Positions 11,695 through 22,123 of a stretch of 64,000 nucleotides of DNA are shown in pieces (position 1 is the first letter of the stretch; every line of letters starts with the position of its first letter). The DNA comes from Bathynomus jamesi (Eukaryota > Arthropoda > Malacostraca > Isopoda > Cirolanidae): contig JAJOZX010009055.1 of assembly GCA_023014485.1 (NCBI GenBank), forward strand, positions 1-64,000. Direction: 5' to 3'. Below the pieces are notes generated by a model. That model had not been told where the DNA came from. It searched no databases and worked only from the letters and a program-made list of their open reading frames with translations. The position numbers and the translations under genes are program-made.

Positions 11695-14600
11695 TTGACG
11701 AAGGTAGAAGACCAGATGAAAGTTAGGATTGCTGTGTTTGGTCTGGATCAAAATGGCAGAACAACATATGTATTTAAAAGCTGTGTGAGAGATCGTACAA
11801 GACCCCTACTTATTTTAGGACTGTCAGGAACAACATATCTCCCCATCCGTAATATAAGGGACCTTTACGCGAGTTATGACAAAAGTCGAAAATATGGACG
11901 ACATCATGATTTGTGTAAGGGGTGCCTCGAGTTTGCGAATGATATAGTGAAACATTGTAAAGATTGCCACATGGTATGTGAGCAGTGTAAAAGCCCCAAA
12001 TGTGAAAGCCTTGTAGTTCAAGCTGAGAAGAGGGATTGTAATGTGTGTAGACGCACATTTTTCAACAATAACTGTTTTGAGATCCATAAATCAATTGGCA
12101 CGTGCAGGAAAATGAGAATCTGTGAATGTGGCATGTTTCACACCTTGAATGGTAGCGGGGATTTCAAGCACAAGTGTGACGAAATTCACTGTCCTACATG
12201 CCAGGAGGAATATAAGGCGGATGGCGTAAAACATGTATGTTATATGAAAGACGCCAAGCCTAAAAACAAACCTTGTATAACTGTATACTACGATATAGAA
12301 ACATACACGAACGCTGAAACCAAAGAGGTAATTCCGCATTTACTTGTGAGCCAGACTATCTGCGATGAATGTATGGATATCGAGTGTGACGAGTGCCCCA
12401 AATGCGGTAAACGGACAAACGTTTTTAAAACGAATGTCCACGATAGTCCTGTGAAACTATTTGTGTCCTATATTGTCAAGTTAGCCGACAAGTTCAAAAA
12501 AGTGACTGTGTATATTCTCGCCCATAACGGGGCAAAGTTTGACACGCAGTTCCTTTATAAGGAGTTGCTTGAGCACGAATCCTCTGAGATATTTACAGGT
12601 GATCCATTGAAAAGAGGCAACAAATTAATACAGATGCAAATAAGAGGCAATGTACAATTTAAAGACACTTTATTATTCACACCTTGTAAATTAGCAAAGC
12701 TACCCAAGGTGATGGGGGTAGCAGCTGAAGTTTCCAAAGGACACTTCCCTTACACTTTCCTCACCAGCGAGACTTTAAACTACGTAGGCCCACCACCACC
12801 CAAACATTATTTTAACTATGACTGTATGAGTGTAGATGAACGTGAAGACTTTGATCGATACTACAACAGTTTTAATGAAAGTAACCCTTATAATATAGCT
12901 GATGAATGTGAGCGTTATTGCGTGAATGATGTGCGCGTGGTTAGAGTATGTTTCCAGGCCTTTAGAAGGATGTACATAGGCCGTTTCAAATGCGATCCGC
13001 TGCAAGTCGCAACCACCATCGCGTCATTATGTTTTACGGTGTTCAAGAATAACTTCATGCCTAAAGACACCTTAGCCATTATTCACCGAAACAACCCCCG
13101 CAGTTACGGACACAAGGCTATTTACTGGCTCATACACCTACAGCAACAGACAGGTGTGTACATAAAGCACGCCCGCAACACGGGTGAAGTACCCATTAAG
13201 ATTAATGGACGTGTTTTTGGGTTGACGGACTAAGTGAAAACCGTGTCACTGGTGTGAAGACTGTGTACTCCTTTAACGGATGCTGGTGGCATGGGTGCCC
13301 CCGTCCTGAGTGCGGAATCGCCGGAGATATCCACGGTAGATCTCCTGCCGACTGTCTTGCATGGACCCGCACCCGCGATCAACTTATAGGGTCCCAGTTC
13401 ACTCACAAAGTCTTGTGGGAGCATGAATATGATGCACGGATGGAGACAGACGAGGTGTACCGCGAAGAAATAAGGGCCATCAAACGTTCAATGGTACTGG
13501 ATCCTCTCAAATGCGGTGATAGCTTGTTCGGTGGTCGTACAAATCCCTTCAAGCTATACTTTCCACCTACGGAAGGTGTGAAACTTCACTACTACGACTT
13601 CTGTTATTTATACCCATACGTGATGAAGAACAACCCGTACCCCGTGGGTGCTCCTGAGAAGTTGGTGGGTCCTAGCCTGCCCTCCATCAATGAATTTTCA
13701 AGAAATTTGAATGATTGCTACTTTGGGATCTCTTTCGTAGACGTGCTCCCCCCTCGCGAATTATGGATGCCGATCTTACCCGTCGTCATTGACCACAAGC
13801 TCATGTTTCCCCTGTGCGTGAAGTGTGCGGGAGAGAATAACGGTAATTGTAACCATACACCCCACCAGCGTAAGATCAGAGGCGTATATACAAGTCCTGA
13901 GCTGGCCCTAGCCGTACGCCATGGGTATAGAATATTGAAGATACATGAGGTGTGGAGGTTTCAGAAGCTACCCAACCTTTTCACACCATATATAAACGCA
14001 TTTTTGAAGGATAAGGTTGAGGCATCAGGGTATCCGCGAGGAGTTGATACCGAAGATGAAAAAACGTCTTATATACAGCGTTACCGCGACCACGAAGGTA
14101 TACAACTTGATCGCGCCCAAATTGCAAAGAATCCTGGCAAGCGCTTTAGTGCAAAGTTGTGTCTAAACAGTCTATGGGGAAAATTTGCACAAAATACTGG
14201 CAAGGGAAACGTTCATTTGGCACAAAGTTATAGCGAAGTCTGGGATTATGCCAACTCACCCGATAAAGAAGTCATGGAAATCGTGAATGTAGGTAATACT
14301 TACGTAATAAAGTACAACAACACTGAATTGGCCACAGATACCTCAAGGGTTACAAACATTCCTGTAGCCAGCTTCACAACAGCCTACGCCCGCATCAAAC
14401 TTTGGAGTCTATTGCATTCTCTTGGGCAGAGAGTCTTGTATGCCGATACAGATAGCGTGATATTCACAGCGAGGGAGGGTGAATACCTGCCTGCTATTGG
14501 TGAATTCCTCGGCGAGCTCACTGATGAGATCAAGGATGAGTATGGGGACAACGCATACGCCGACTCTTTTGTCTCAACAGGACCTAAAACTTATGGGGTA

Positions 14601-14891
14601 CGGGTGAGGGTGGGGGAGGATATGAAATATATCGTGAAGGCAAAGGGTATTACGCTCAACCATGCGAATCGGCGGGTTCTTAACTTTGAATCGTTGAAGG
14701 ATCTAGTGTGCTTGGACGATGAGGGCGAACGACCTCCCCAACTAACTGTAGGCACCCACAATTTTCGGGCGCAGAAGCTGGGGGGCGTGAAGGAACTTAG
14801 GGGTACGAAGATGTGCCGTAACACCTATAGGAAACGTTACCAGTTACCTGGTACCTATGATACCGTGCCCTTTGGATACTGTATCGAATAG
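11695..14891 (+). pseudogene. polB: protein-primed family B DNA polymerase, frameshifted
   Basis: Replicative polymerase of the protein-primed B family, which copies linear DNA in Maverick/Polinton elements and related viruses and plasmids. The N-terminal about 190 residues are Cys-rich (repeated CxxC such as CKGCLEF, CEQC, CPTC), probably metal binding. Exonuclease motifs follow: YYDIETYT (ExoI), AHNGAKFD (ExoII) and YCVNDV (ExoIII). The first frame stops at 13233; the second (from about 13210, open to 14891) holds VYSFNGCWWHGCP, motif A DFCYLYPYVMK, motif B KLCLNSLWGKF and motif C YADTDSVIF. The frame change is at a T run near 13213-13218. All visible catalytic residues are intact. It reads in the same direction as the 9.4-10.4 kb module. 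No integrase, ATPase, protease or capsid gene was recognised nearby. Confidence 0.93.
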
Positions 14892-16343
14892 TTGTATCCC
14901 TTGTAATGCTTAGTCGAATTTAATTATGTATGTATCTGTTACATCTTATTATATATTCTTTGTACCACTGTTTACCATGCACTTTTAACCATTTTCTGTG
15001 TATTGTATTTGTACTGATAATAAACTTCTTATTTTGTATTAAACTGCTTTTCATTCTAGCAACCTTCATTATATTAGTTATGGGAAAATAAAAGCTGTAT
15101 ATGTACACATCAATCATTAATAACGCATAGGTTTTTCCTCAACTTATTAATGACGTAAACTTAGTGATAGTATTAACCCTTTCTACGCCAGCGATTGCGA
15201 ATCCGTATGGCGTCATCAACAAAAAATATGTGTATTTTCCTCAGATTATTTTCGCTGATGATTTATGGCATTTGTATATAAATATTTGTAAAGCAAAGGA
15301 CAAATATTGTTGTAATTGTTCAATTCAAAGTACCAAAGTTATGTTAGTGTCTCTTATTACTTGACAGCGTCATTGGCGCTATATAATTTCTAGTGTAATT
15401 AGTTATTTCTAAGCAAAGTTTCGCTTCCTTACCTATTTTTAACAGTTTTTAAAATGTTAAATTTTTTAGGTCAAAACAATAATTTGGGATAGAAAGGATT
15501 AATATTGCAGACACCATCATCGCTCTGTGCAATACCTACCATTCAAATAAGTACCTACAGATCCGAATAAACGTATGGTGTTTGCCACATTCAGTAGTAA
15601 CGACGATAAGACAGCTATTATTTTAAGTCATTTTATAATCAAGGTTTTAATCTTCCTGCAAGCGTTTGAAAAGATTGCTAGTTATACATTCACTTAGTAT
15701 GAAAAATTAAAATATGTCTACATGAATAAGATGGATACTTATCTTCTCATAGTCAAATTTCAGATGAAGCCTATACATGTACCGATGTGTCGCATGTTGA
15801 AATCTTCTAGCTCGTTACAATGTCGTTATTTTGCTGAGGTTATTGCACAAACGAAAACAAATGATAAGAATATGTAATATTACAATGAGCACAAAAGACT
15901 ACAAACAACGGCTTATACGAGAATGTCTGTTTAGGCAGCTCTGATAAAAGATGTACGAAAATTAAAAAAAGATAGGCGAAAGTTTTAAAACATAGCATAG
16001 GAGAGAGATTGGAAGGAAATAGAGAACTTTAAAGATAAAGCGTAAATTTAAAAGTAAAGAGATGTGGTTCGATATGAAATTCGACAATACTTTTATGCGG
16101 TATAAATGTTTCTAACGGGGATTTAACACAAAATAAGCAGTTGACCTCTTTAAAAGGATCTGCTTGAGTTATTTTGAAACACGTTAGTGACGTTCCAGCC
16201 CCACAAATTAACTATACGCCTGAACGACATACATTTTCATCAGAATTAAAATACTTACCACTAATTTGAGATCAATATTCTGAGTGCATCCTACATTTCT
16301 GCAATCAAAATGTTTTTAGACATCAAGATTGGCAAAATCTTTA

Positions 16344-16390
<47 letters not shown>

Positions 16391-16739
16391 ATCTTTGCAA
16401 ACATCAAATGGATCATAGGTGAATTAGTGGTGTAAGCAGGTTTTAAAATATGAACTATAGATAATGTGAAAATCTCATGATGATGCAATCCTAGATTAGT
16501 TTATGCAATGTACGTATTTATAGCCTTCAGGTGGGCTTCAACCAGGTTAACTAATCTTTTACACGTATCGTCATTCATCGTTCTCTATGTTTTCTCCCTT
16601 TATTGTGTATTTCTCTGCGATACATGAACTATATATTTGTCATGGATAAAACATGGCGGTAGGACGCCTCAGTAAATATGTAAATATTCTGTTGCGGAAC
16701 TCGATACCATATTTTAAATTGGTGGTACGGATATTAAAT

Positions 16740-16740
<1 letters not shown>
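14892..16740. other. downstream of polB, no gene recognised
   Basis: AT-rich, only short frames (for example 15164-15364). It includes a (TA)n run at 16349-16388. If the PolB element once carried further genes here, they are no longer recognisable to me. Confidence 0.5.
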
Positions 16741-16777
<37 letters not shown>

Positions 16778-17778
16778 TGTGTGTGTGTGTATTATATACT
16801 GCTGGTAAACTTATCCGATTTGAAATAAACCAAGAAGCTAACATTATTCTTTAAGATCATAGGTGTTGATTCTCTTATGAAATGGATACTGCGTAAATTT
16901 TATTTATAGACATAATAGGAATAAGATAAAAAGACAATTGCAATTACTGGTTTACAGAAACTTAAGAATAATAATTTGATGTTTACTACCGTGGAAAGAA
17001 GTCATGGCTAAGATGGAAATAAAATTTGATGATTTGTACTTCTAAAATATAAAATTACGTAATGTGTTCTCTTTAAAAGTATATATATATATAATTGAAA
17101 TCAATATATTTAATTTAAATACTCTTAATACGTGTACATATATATGTAATAATAACAATAAATTAATATTAGTAATAATATTTAAGTGGATGTTTAGAGG
17201 AGGATAACAGAATTGCTGCTTCAGTTTCAAAGCCGCGTTAGGCAACTTGGTTCGTTTTAACACATGCAATTTTATAACGAAATTTCATGAACGGTAAAAT
17301 TATTAATTCATATACCAGAAGATGGCATGTGAAAGTGAATGTGATGGAATATATCGATGTAAATAACAGAAAACTACATACTTAAAAGTAAATAAACATA
17401 TATGCGTGTACTATATGTATATATTGTATTTGAAGGTCATCTCGTTTGAAAATAAGCCAGTTTCCCTTAAAAAAGAGAGAAATTAATTTATTTAAATTAA
17501 AAATAATAAATATTAGTTTTATTTTTCATAATACAGATCTTAAACAAAGAACTTGTTTTCGGTTTAAAATATGATCACTCTGATTTTCATTTATGTATTG
17601 TTCGCAATTTGTTAACAGACAAAAATTCGATGTGCTGATGCACACTCGTTAGGCCTATTAAAACCTTTCAGATATTCGTTTTCATTTCTAATATCTGGTG
17701 GAACTTGCCTGAACAGAAAGTACTCGAATGTATGTATGTTTTTTCATGTTTGTTCTTGTTTGCCTCATGAAAGAGCTT
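16741..17778 (-). repeat. right arm of the 1.04-kb inverted repeat
   Basis: Reverse complement of 1243-2283, starting at an (AC)n(GT)n microsatellite on the inner side (16745-16792) and ending with TGCCTCATGAAAGAGCTT at about 17778. It has a single copy of the 30-bp unit that is duplicated in the left arm. The block ORF-like GTTTCAAAGCCGCGTTAGGC (about 17224) matches the left arm's reverse complement. Confidence 0.85.
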
Positions 17779-17819
17779 ATTTGAAGGAGGAAGGCCAGGA
17801 TCAACCCTTTCTTAAATTT

Positions 17820-17952
17820 TTTGGAAGGATTCGTGAAGACGAATCATTTTTAAAATTTAATTTTTTAAATTTAATTTTTTAAATTTATTTTTTTAAATTT
17901 ATTTTTAAATTTATTTTTTATTTTTTTCCCTCTTTTTTTTTTTTTTTTTTTA
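17820..17952. repeat. low-complexity AAATTTAATTTTTT repeats and T tract
   Basis: Short tandem AAATTTA(A)TTTTTT units followed by a T-rich tract. Confidence 0.85.
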
Positions 17953-17954
17953 AG

Positions 17955-18048
17955 GACCATGAAGGACACCTCATAAAGGAGGGACCGCCATGAAGGACGG
18001 TGGAGGACCTCCATGAAGGACGGTGGAGGACCGCCATGAAGGACGGTG
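17955..18048. repeat. minisatellite of about 24 bp units
   Basis: The unit GGACCGCCATGAAGGACGGT recurs about three times with minor changes (CTCC for CGCC). It is GC-rich compared with its surroundings and adjoins the Tc1 remnant. Confidence 0.8.
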
Positions 18049-18049
18049 A

Positions 18050-18393
18050 GGGGGGGAAATTTTCAAATTGATCCATTGCTGTCTCACATTTTGCCACTAT
18101 ACTACTAAGCTCTGCAGTCACTTTTGGAGCTGTGGTCTTATGGTTCTTTGTCACAATGCGCTTTAGCACCCGGCGGTCTCGATCACACAGCTTCTTCTTG
18201 CGTCCACTATTGCATTTGTCGGTGCTTGTCTTTCCATGGTTTTGGTATGCAGACATGACCATAGAACAGTTCCTCTGGATACATTGAACATCTGAGCGGT
18301 TTTCGTCACCGATGCACCAGCCATCCGCGCTCCGACAATTTGCTCTCTTTGGAAGTCTGACAGGTCTTTCATAACTGCTAATTCATAATTCAC
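18050..18393 (-). pseudogene. Tc1-like transposase N-terminal fragment
   Basis: Minus-strand reading from 18393: KDLSDFQREQIVGARMAGAS, VTKTAQMFNVSRGTV, then in a second frame VMSAYQNHGKTSTDKCNSGR, KKLCDRDRRVLKRIV and NHKTTAPKVTAEL. This is the paired-like helix-turn-helix DNA-binding half of Tc1-family transposases. The frame changes at about 18250, and the catalytic half is replaced by the minisatellite and low-complexity DNA. No inverted repeats identified. Confidence 0.88.
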
Positions 18394-18558
18394 TCAGATC
18401 TGTAAAAACAACGTGAGGGTTATAACATGACGTATACACTCTCTGTTACGCATTTAAATAGGTTTGCCAGTCATTTGACCGTTTACTTTGTGTCTGAGCA
18501 GTCCGTAAAGATAACCGGTGAAATCGGCGTGTGTTCATATTATTTTGTCTAACCCCTG

Positions 18559-18581
18559 TATATATATATATATATATTGTG

Positions 18582-18645
<64 letters not shown>
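18559..18645. repeat. (TA)n microsatellite
   Basis: TA dinucleotides with a few interruptions; provides the TA target of the adjacent mariner. Confidence 0.95.
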
Positions 18646-18648
<3 letters not shown>

Positions 18649-19548
18649 GGCGTCCCAAAAAAATGTATACACACTTTAAATACTTATAAAGGCAGTGTTT
18701 ATTAAAATACATTTCATTTTCAAAATGTAATAGAATCTACAGACATTATTTAATTGTTTTGTCAACGCCTGTTTTCAAACTGACGTCCGTTCTGGTCCAG
18801 GCACTGCTGATAACGCGAAGCAATGGAATCGCAAACATCACGAAACATTTCGTTTGGTATTTGTGTGCATTCTCGTTCAATGGCTGCTCTCAATTCAGCG
18901 ACTGTTGCAGGTTTTATAGCGTAGACTTTGTCTTTTAAGTATCCCCATAAAAAAGTCTAGTGGTGTGAGGTCTGGTGAACGCGGAGGGTATTCTACGAAA
19001 CCCCTTCGTCCAATCCACATCCACATCGTGCAAGTACCACTCGCAATACTCCACTCTTCGGTCCGGATCATCTTCATTAATAGCATGGACTAATCTTGGA
19101 ATGTAACTTTTCCATTGACGGCGCTTCAAAATGCGTTGGACAGACGATTCTGAAATTCCTACCTCACGACTCGCTTGCCGCACAGATTTTCTTGGACTTT
19201 GGTGATACGTTTCCAGTACTCTTTCTTGCTTTGTGGGGCTTGTCGATGTCCGTGGTCTTCCGGAACGCTTCTTGTGGACATTCTGAACAGTTCCATCGGC
19301 TTCAAACTTATCTCTAATTCGAGTGATGGTAAGTCGCGTTGGTGGATCTGTTTGAAACTCCCTCCTAAACTGTCTTTGCACTTCAACTGCGTTTTCACAC
19401 TTCCAGTAGCATTTTAGAATGAATTTCCTTTGTTCAAAGCTTAGTCTGACTGCCATTATTAATTCTAATGGGTTTAACTTGGAAAGAAAGAAACATCAAT
19501 TGAGCTATCAGCTGTTAAAGTGTGTATACATTTTTTTGGGACGCCCTG
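18646..19548 (-). mobile_element. internally deleted mariner-like element (DD41D type)
   Basis: Perfect-looking inverted ends CAGGGCGTCCCAAAAAAATG continuing TATACACACTTTAA, flanked by TA (18644-18645 and 19549-19550). Length 903 bp. It lies within a (TA)n tract on both sides. Confidence 0.93.
18770..19456 (-). pseudogene. mariner transposase with central deletion
   Basis: The start at 19456 ([19 protein letters not shown]) leads into the N-terminal HTH region: [50 protein letters not shown]. After [11 protein letters not shown] the sequence jumps directly to DWxxRRGF and [16 protein letters not shown], so the first and second catalytic Asp are deleted. A second break in a T run near 18945 moves the tail ([20 protein letters not shown] and beyond) to another frame. 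It is a non-autonomous copy: the ends could still be recognised, but it makes no enzyme. Confidence 0.88.
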
Positions 19549-19570
19549 TATATATACTGTATATATATAA

Positions 19571-20152
19571 AGGGTGATCCAGAGAAATGGGACCCAAAAG
19601 AAACCCCTGTAACTCTTAAAGTATAAGTCCTTTTATAAAATCATACGTATCTTTCGAAAGAGGATAGTTACAAGTTTGTACAGGATTGTATAGGTTTTGA
19701 AAATACAAGACAAGATAAGATACAAAACAAAATAAAAGTGTTAGTTAAAACTAACCCTTCAAGATGACTGCATGGACTGTGGAACAGCTGCATTTCATAA
19801 CTGAGCAATATTATGAGCATGGAAGAAGTGTAGTTTCAGCTCAAAGATCTTTCAAGACAAATTTTCAGATGTCAAAATCACCTTCTAAGAGCTGAAACTA
19901 CACTTCTTCCATGCTCATAATATTGCTCAGTTATGAAACGCAGCTGTTCCACAGTCCATGCAGTCATCTTGAAGGGTTAGTTTTAACTAACACTTTTATT
20001 TTGTTTTGTATCTTATCTTGTCTTGTAAAAACCTATACAATCCTGTACAAACTTGTAACTATCCTCTTTCGAATGATGCGTATGATTTTATAAAAGGACT
20101 TATACTTTAAGAGTTACAGGGGTTTCTTTTGGGTCCCATTTCTCTGGATCAC

Positions 20153-20155
<3 letters not shown>
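19571..20155. mobile_element. snap-back (palindromic) mariner derivative
   Basis: A near-perfect palindrome of 585 bp: AGGGTGATCCAGAGAAATGG at the left is the exact complement of the right end, and the arms of about 280 bp match over almost their whole length around a short spacer near 19850-19880. Each arm contains the same 5' end of a transposase gene; on the plus strand this reads MTAWTVEQLHFITEQYYEHG from 19764, and its mirror image reads on the minus strand. So it is two head-to-head copies of one element's 5' end. TA-rich DNA flanks both sides. Confidence 0.9.
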
Positions 20156-20202
<47 letters not shown>

Positions 20203-20392
20203 AATAATATATATGTATATAATATATATATGTATATAATATATATATATATATATATAATATATATATATGTATATAATATATATATAATATATATAAT
20301 ATATATATGTATATAATATATATATATAATATATATATATATATATAGATATAATATGTATATGTATATATAATATATATATATATAATATA
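20156..20392. repeat. long imperfect (TA)n tract
   Basis: TA dinucleotides interrupted by GTATAT and AATATA steps, about 235 bp. Confidence 0.95.
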
Positions 20393-21965
20393 TGTTAAAC
20401 ACAGACCGTGCATGGAACAAGGAACTCTTCTGGGAAAATTAAATCCACTATAGTCCGAATAAGTAATGGTAAATGACAAATACCATAGTTTTTTTCCTTT
20501 TCATGATTTTAGCCCGACGTGGGCAACGGGTCTCTCGCAAAGAGATCCCATAAATATAGCTTCCCTCACCAGCTATCTGCAAAGCAGACAGGATCCAGCT
20601 TTGGGACGTGGATCTAGGGTTTAAAGCAAACCTAGATCCTACACTCAGAACCTCTATATAAGTAAAAGACTCGTTGCATTCACGTCGTGTTGAATAAATC
20701 AAAGAAAAAGGGGGTAACTATTGTTTTTTAGCCAAAAAAACCAAAACTTAAACCTCAACCGGGACATTGAGCGTCCACTTTTCAAGGCACGAAACACGTC
20801 CGTTAGTATACACAAACTCAGAATGGTTCCCTGAGAACATTATATGTTAAACACAGACCGTGCATGGAACAAGGAACTCTTCTGGGAAAATTAAATCCAC
20901 TATAGTCCGAATAAGTAATGGTAAATGACAAATACCATAGTTTTTTTCCTTTTTCATGATTTTAGCCCGACGTGGGCAACGGGTCTCTCGCAAAGAGATC
21001 CCATAAATATAGCTTCCCTCACCAGCTATCTGCAAAGCAGACAGGATCCAGCTTTGGGACGTGGATCTAGGGTTTAAAGCAAACCTAGATCCCTACACTC
21101 AGAACCTCTATATAAGTAAAAGACTCGTTGCATTCACGTCGTGTTGAATAATCAAAGAAAAAGGGGGTAACTATTGTATTTTTAGCCAAAAAAACCAAAA
21201 CTTAAACCTCAACCGGGACATTGAACGTCCACTTTTCAAGGCACGAAACACGTCCGTTTAGTATACACAAACTCAGAATGGTTCCCTGAGAACATTATAT
21301 GTTAAACACAGACCGTGCATGGAACAAGGAACTCTTCTGGAAAATTAAATCCACTATAGTCCGAATAAGTAATGGTAAATGACAAATACCATAGTTTTTT
21401 TCCTTTTTCATGATTTTAGCCCGACGTGGGCAACGGGTCTCTCGCAAAGAGATCCCATAAATATAGCTGTGTTTAACATATAATGTTCTCAGGGAACCAT
21501 TCTGAGTTTGTGTATACTAAACGGACGTGTTTCGTGCCTTGAAAAGTGGACGCTCAATGTCCCGGTTGAGGTTTAAGTTTTGGTTTTTTTGGCTAAAAAT
21601 ACAATAGTTACCCCTTTTTCTTTGATTTATTCAACACGACGTGAATGCAACGAGTCTTTTACTTATATAGAGGTTCTGAGTGTAGGGATCTAGGTTTGCT
21701 TTAAACCCTAGATCCACGTCCCAAAGCTGGATCCTGTCTGCTTTGCAGATAGCTGGTGAGGGAAGCTATATTTATGGGATCTCTTTGCGAGAGACCCGTT
21801 GCCCACGTCGGGCTAAAATCATGAAAAAGGAAAAAACTATGGTATTTGTCATTTACCATTACTTATTCGGACTATAGTGGATTTAATTTTCCCAGAAGAG
21901 TTCCTTGTTCCATGCACGGTCTGTGTTTAACATATAATGTTCTCAGGGAACCATTCTGAGTTTGT
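20393..21965. repeat. array of 452-bp repeat units with an internal inversion
   Basis: The unit starts TGTTAAACACAGACCGTGCA and ends GGTTCCCTGAGAACATTATA. Copies: 20393-20844, 20845-21299, a partial 21300-21468, then in opposite orientation a short tail, a full copy 21479-21931 and the first about 34 bp of another. Copies are nearly identical, with several single-base indels. Each holds a minus-strand open stretch with SQSWILSALQIAGEGSYIYG that is probably not a real gene, although I recall such peptides in crab annotations. The unit contains GC-rich hairpin-prone parts (GGGTCTCTCGCAAAGAGATC). (TA)n tracts flank both ends. Nature unknown: satellite-like or a non-autonomous element. Confidence 0.88.
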
Positions 21966-22080
21966 ATATATATATATATATATATAATACATATGTATAT
22001 ATGTATATATAATACATATGTATATACGTATATATAATATATATGTATATATATATATAGTATATGTATACTGTATATAT

Positions 22081-22122
<42 letters not shown>

Positions 22123-22123
22123 T
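21964..22123. repeat. imperfect (TA)n tract
   Basis: TA-rich tract with ATACATATGTATATA variants, between the 452-bp array and the next transposon. Confidence 0.95.

Noticed and set aside
16741..17778. Inverted arms as a simple assembly artefact
   Set aside because: The arms differ by substitutions, indels and a 30-bp duplication, so they have a history of independent change; a direct artefact would be identical.
20100..20702. Open frames of 84-121 codons on the minus strand through (TA)n and the 452-bp repeat
   Set aside because: Tyr/Ile runs are translated TA microsatellite; the rest recurs in each repeat unit with frame-disrupting indels, so no sign of selection as protein.
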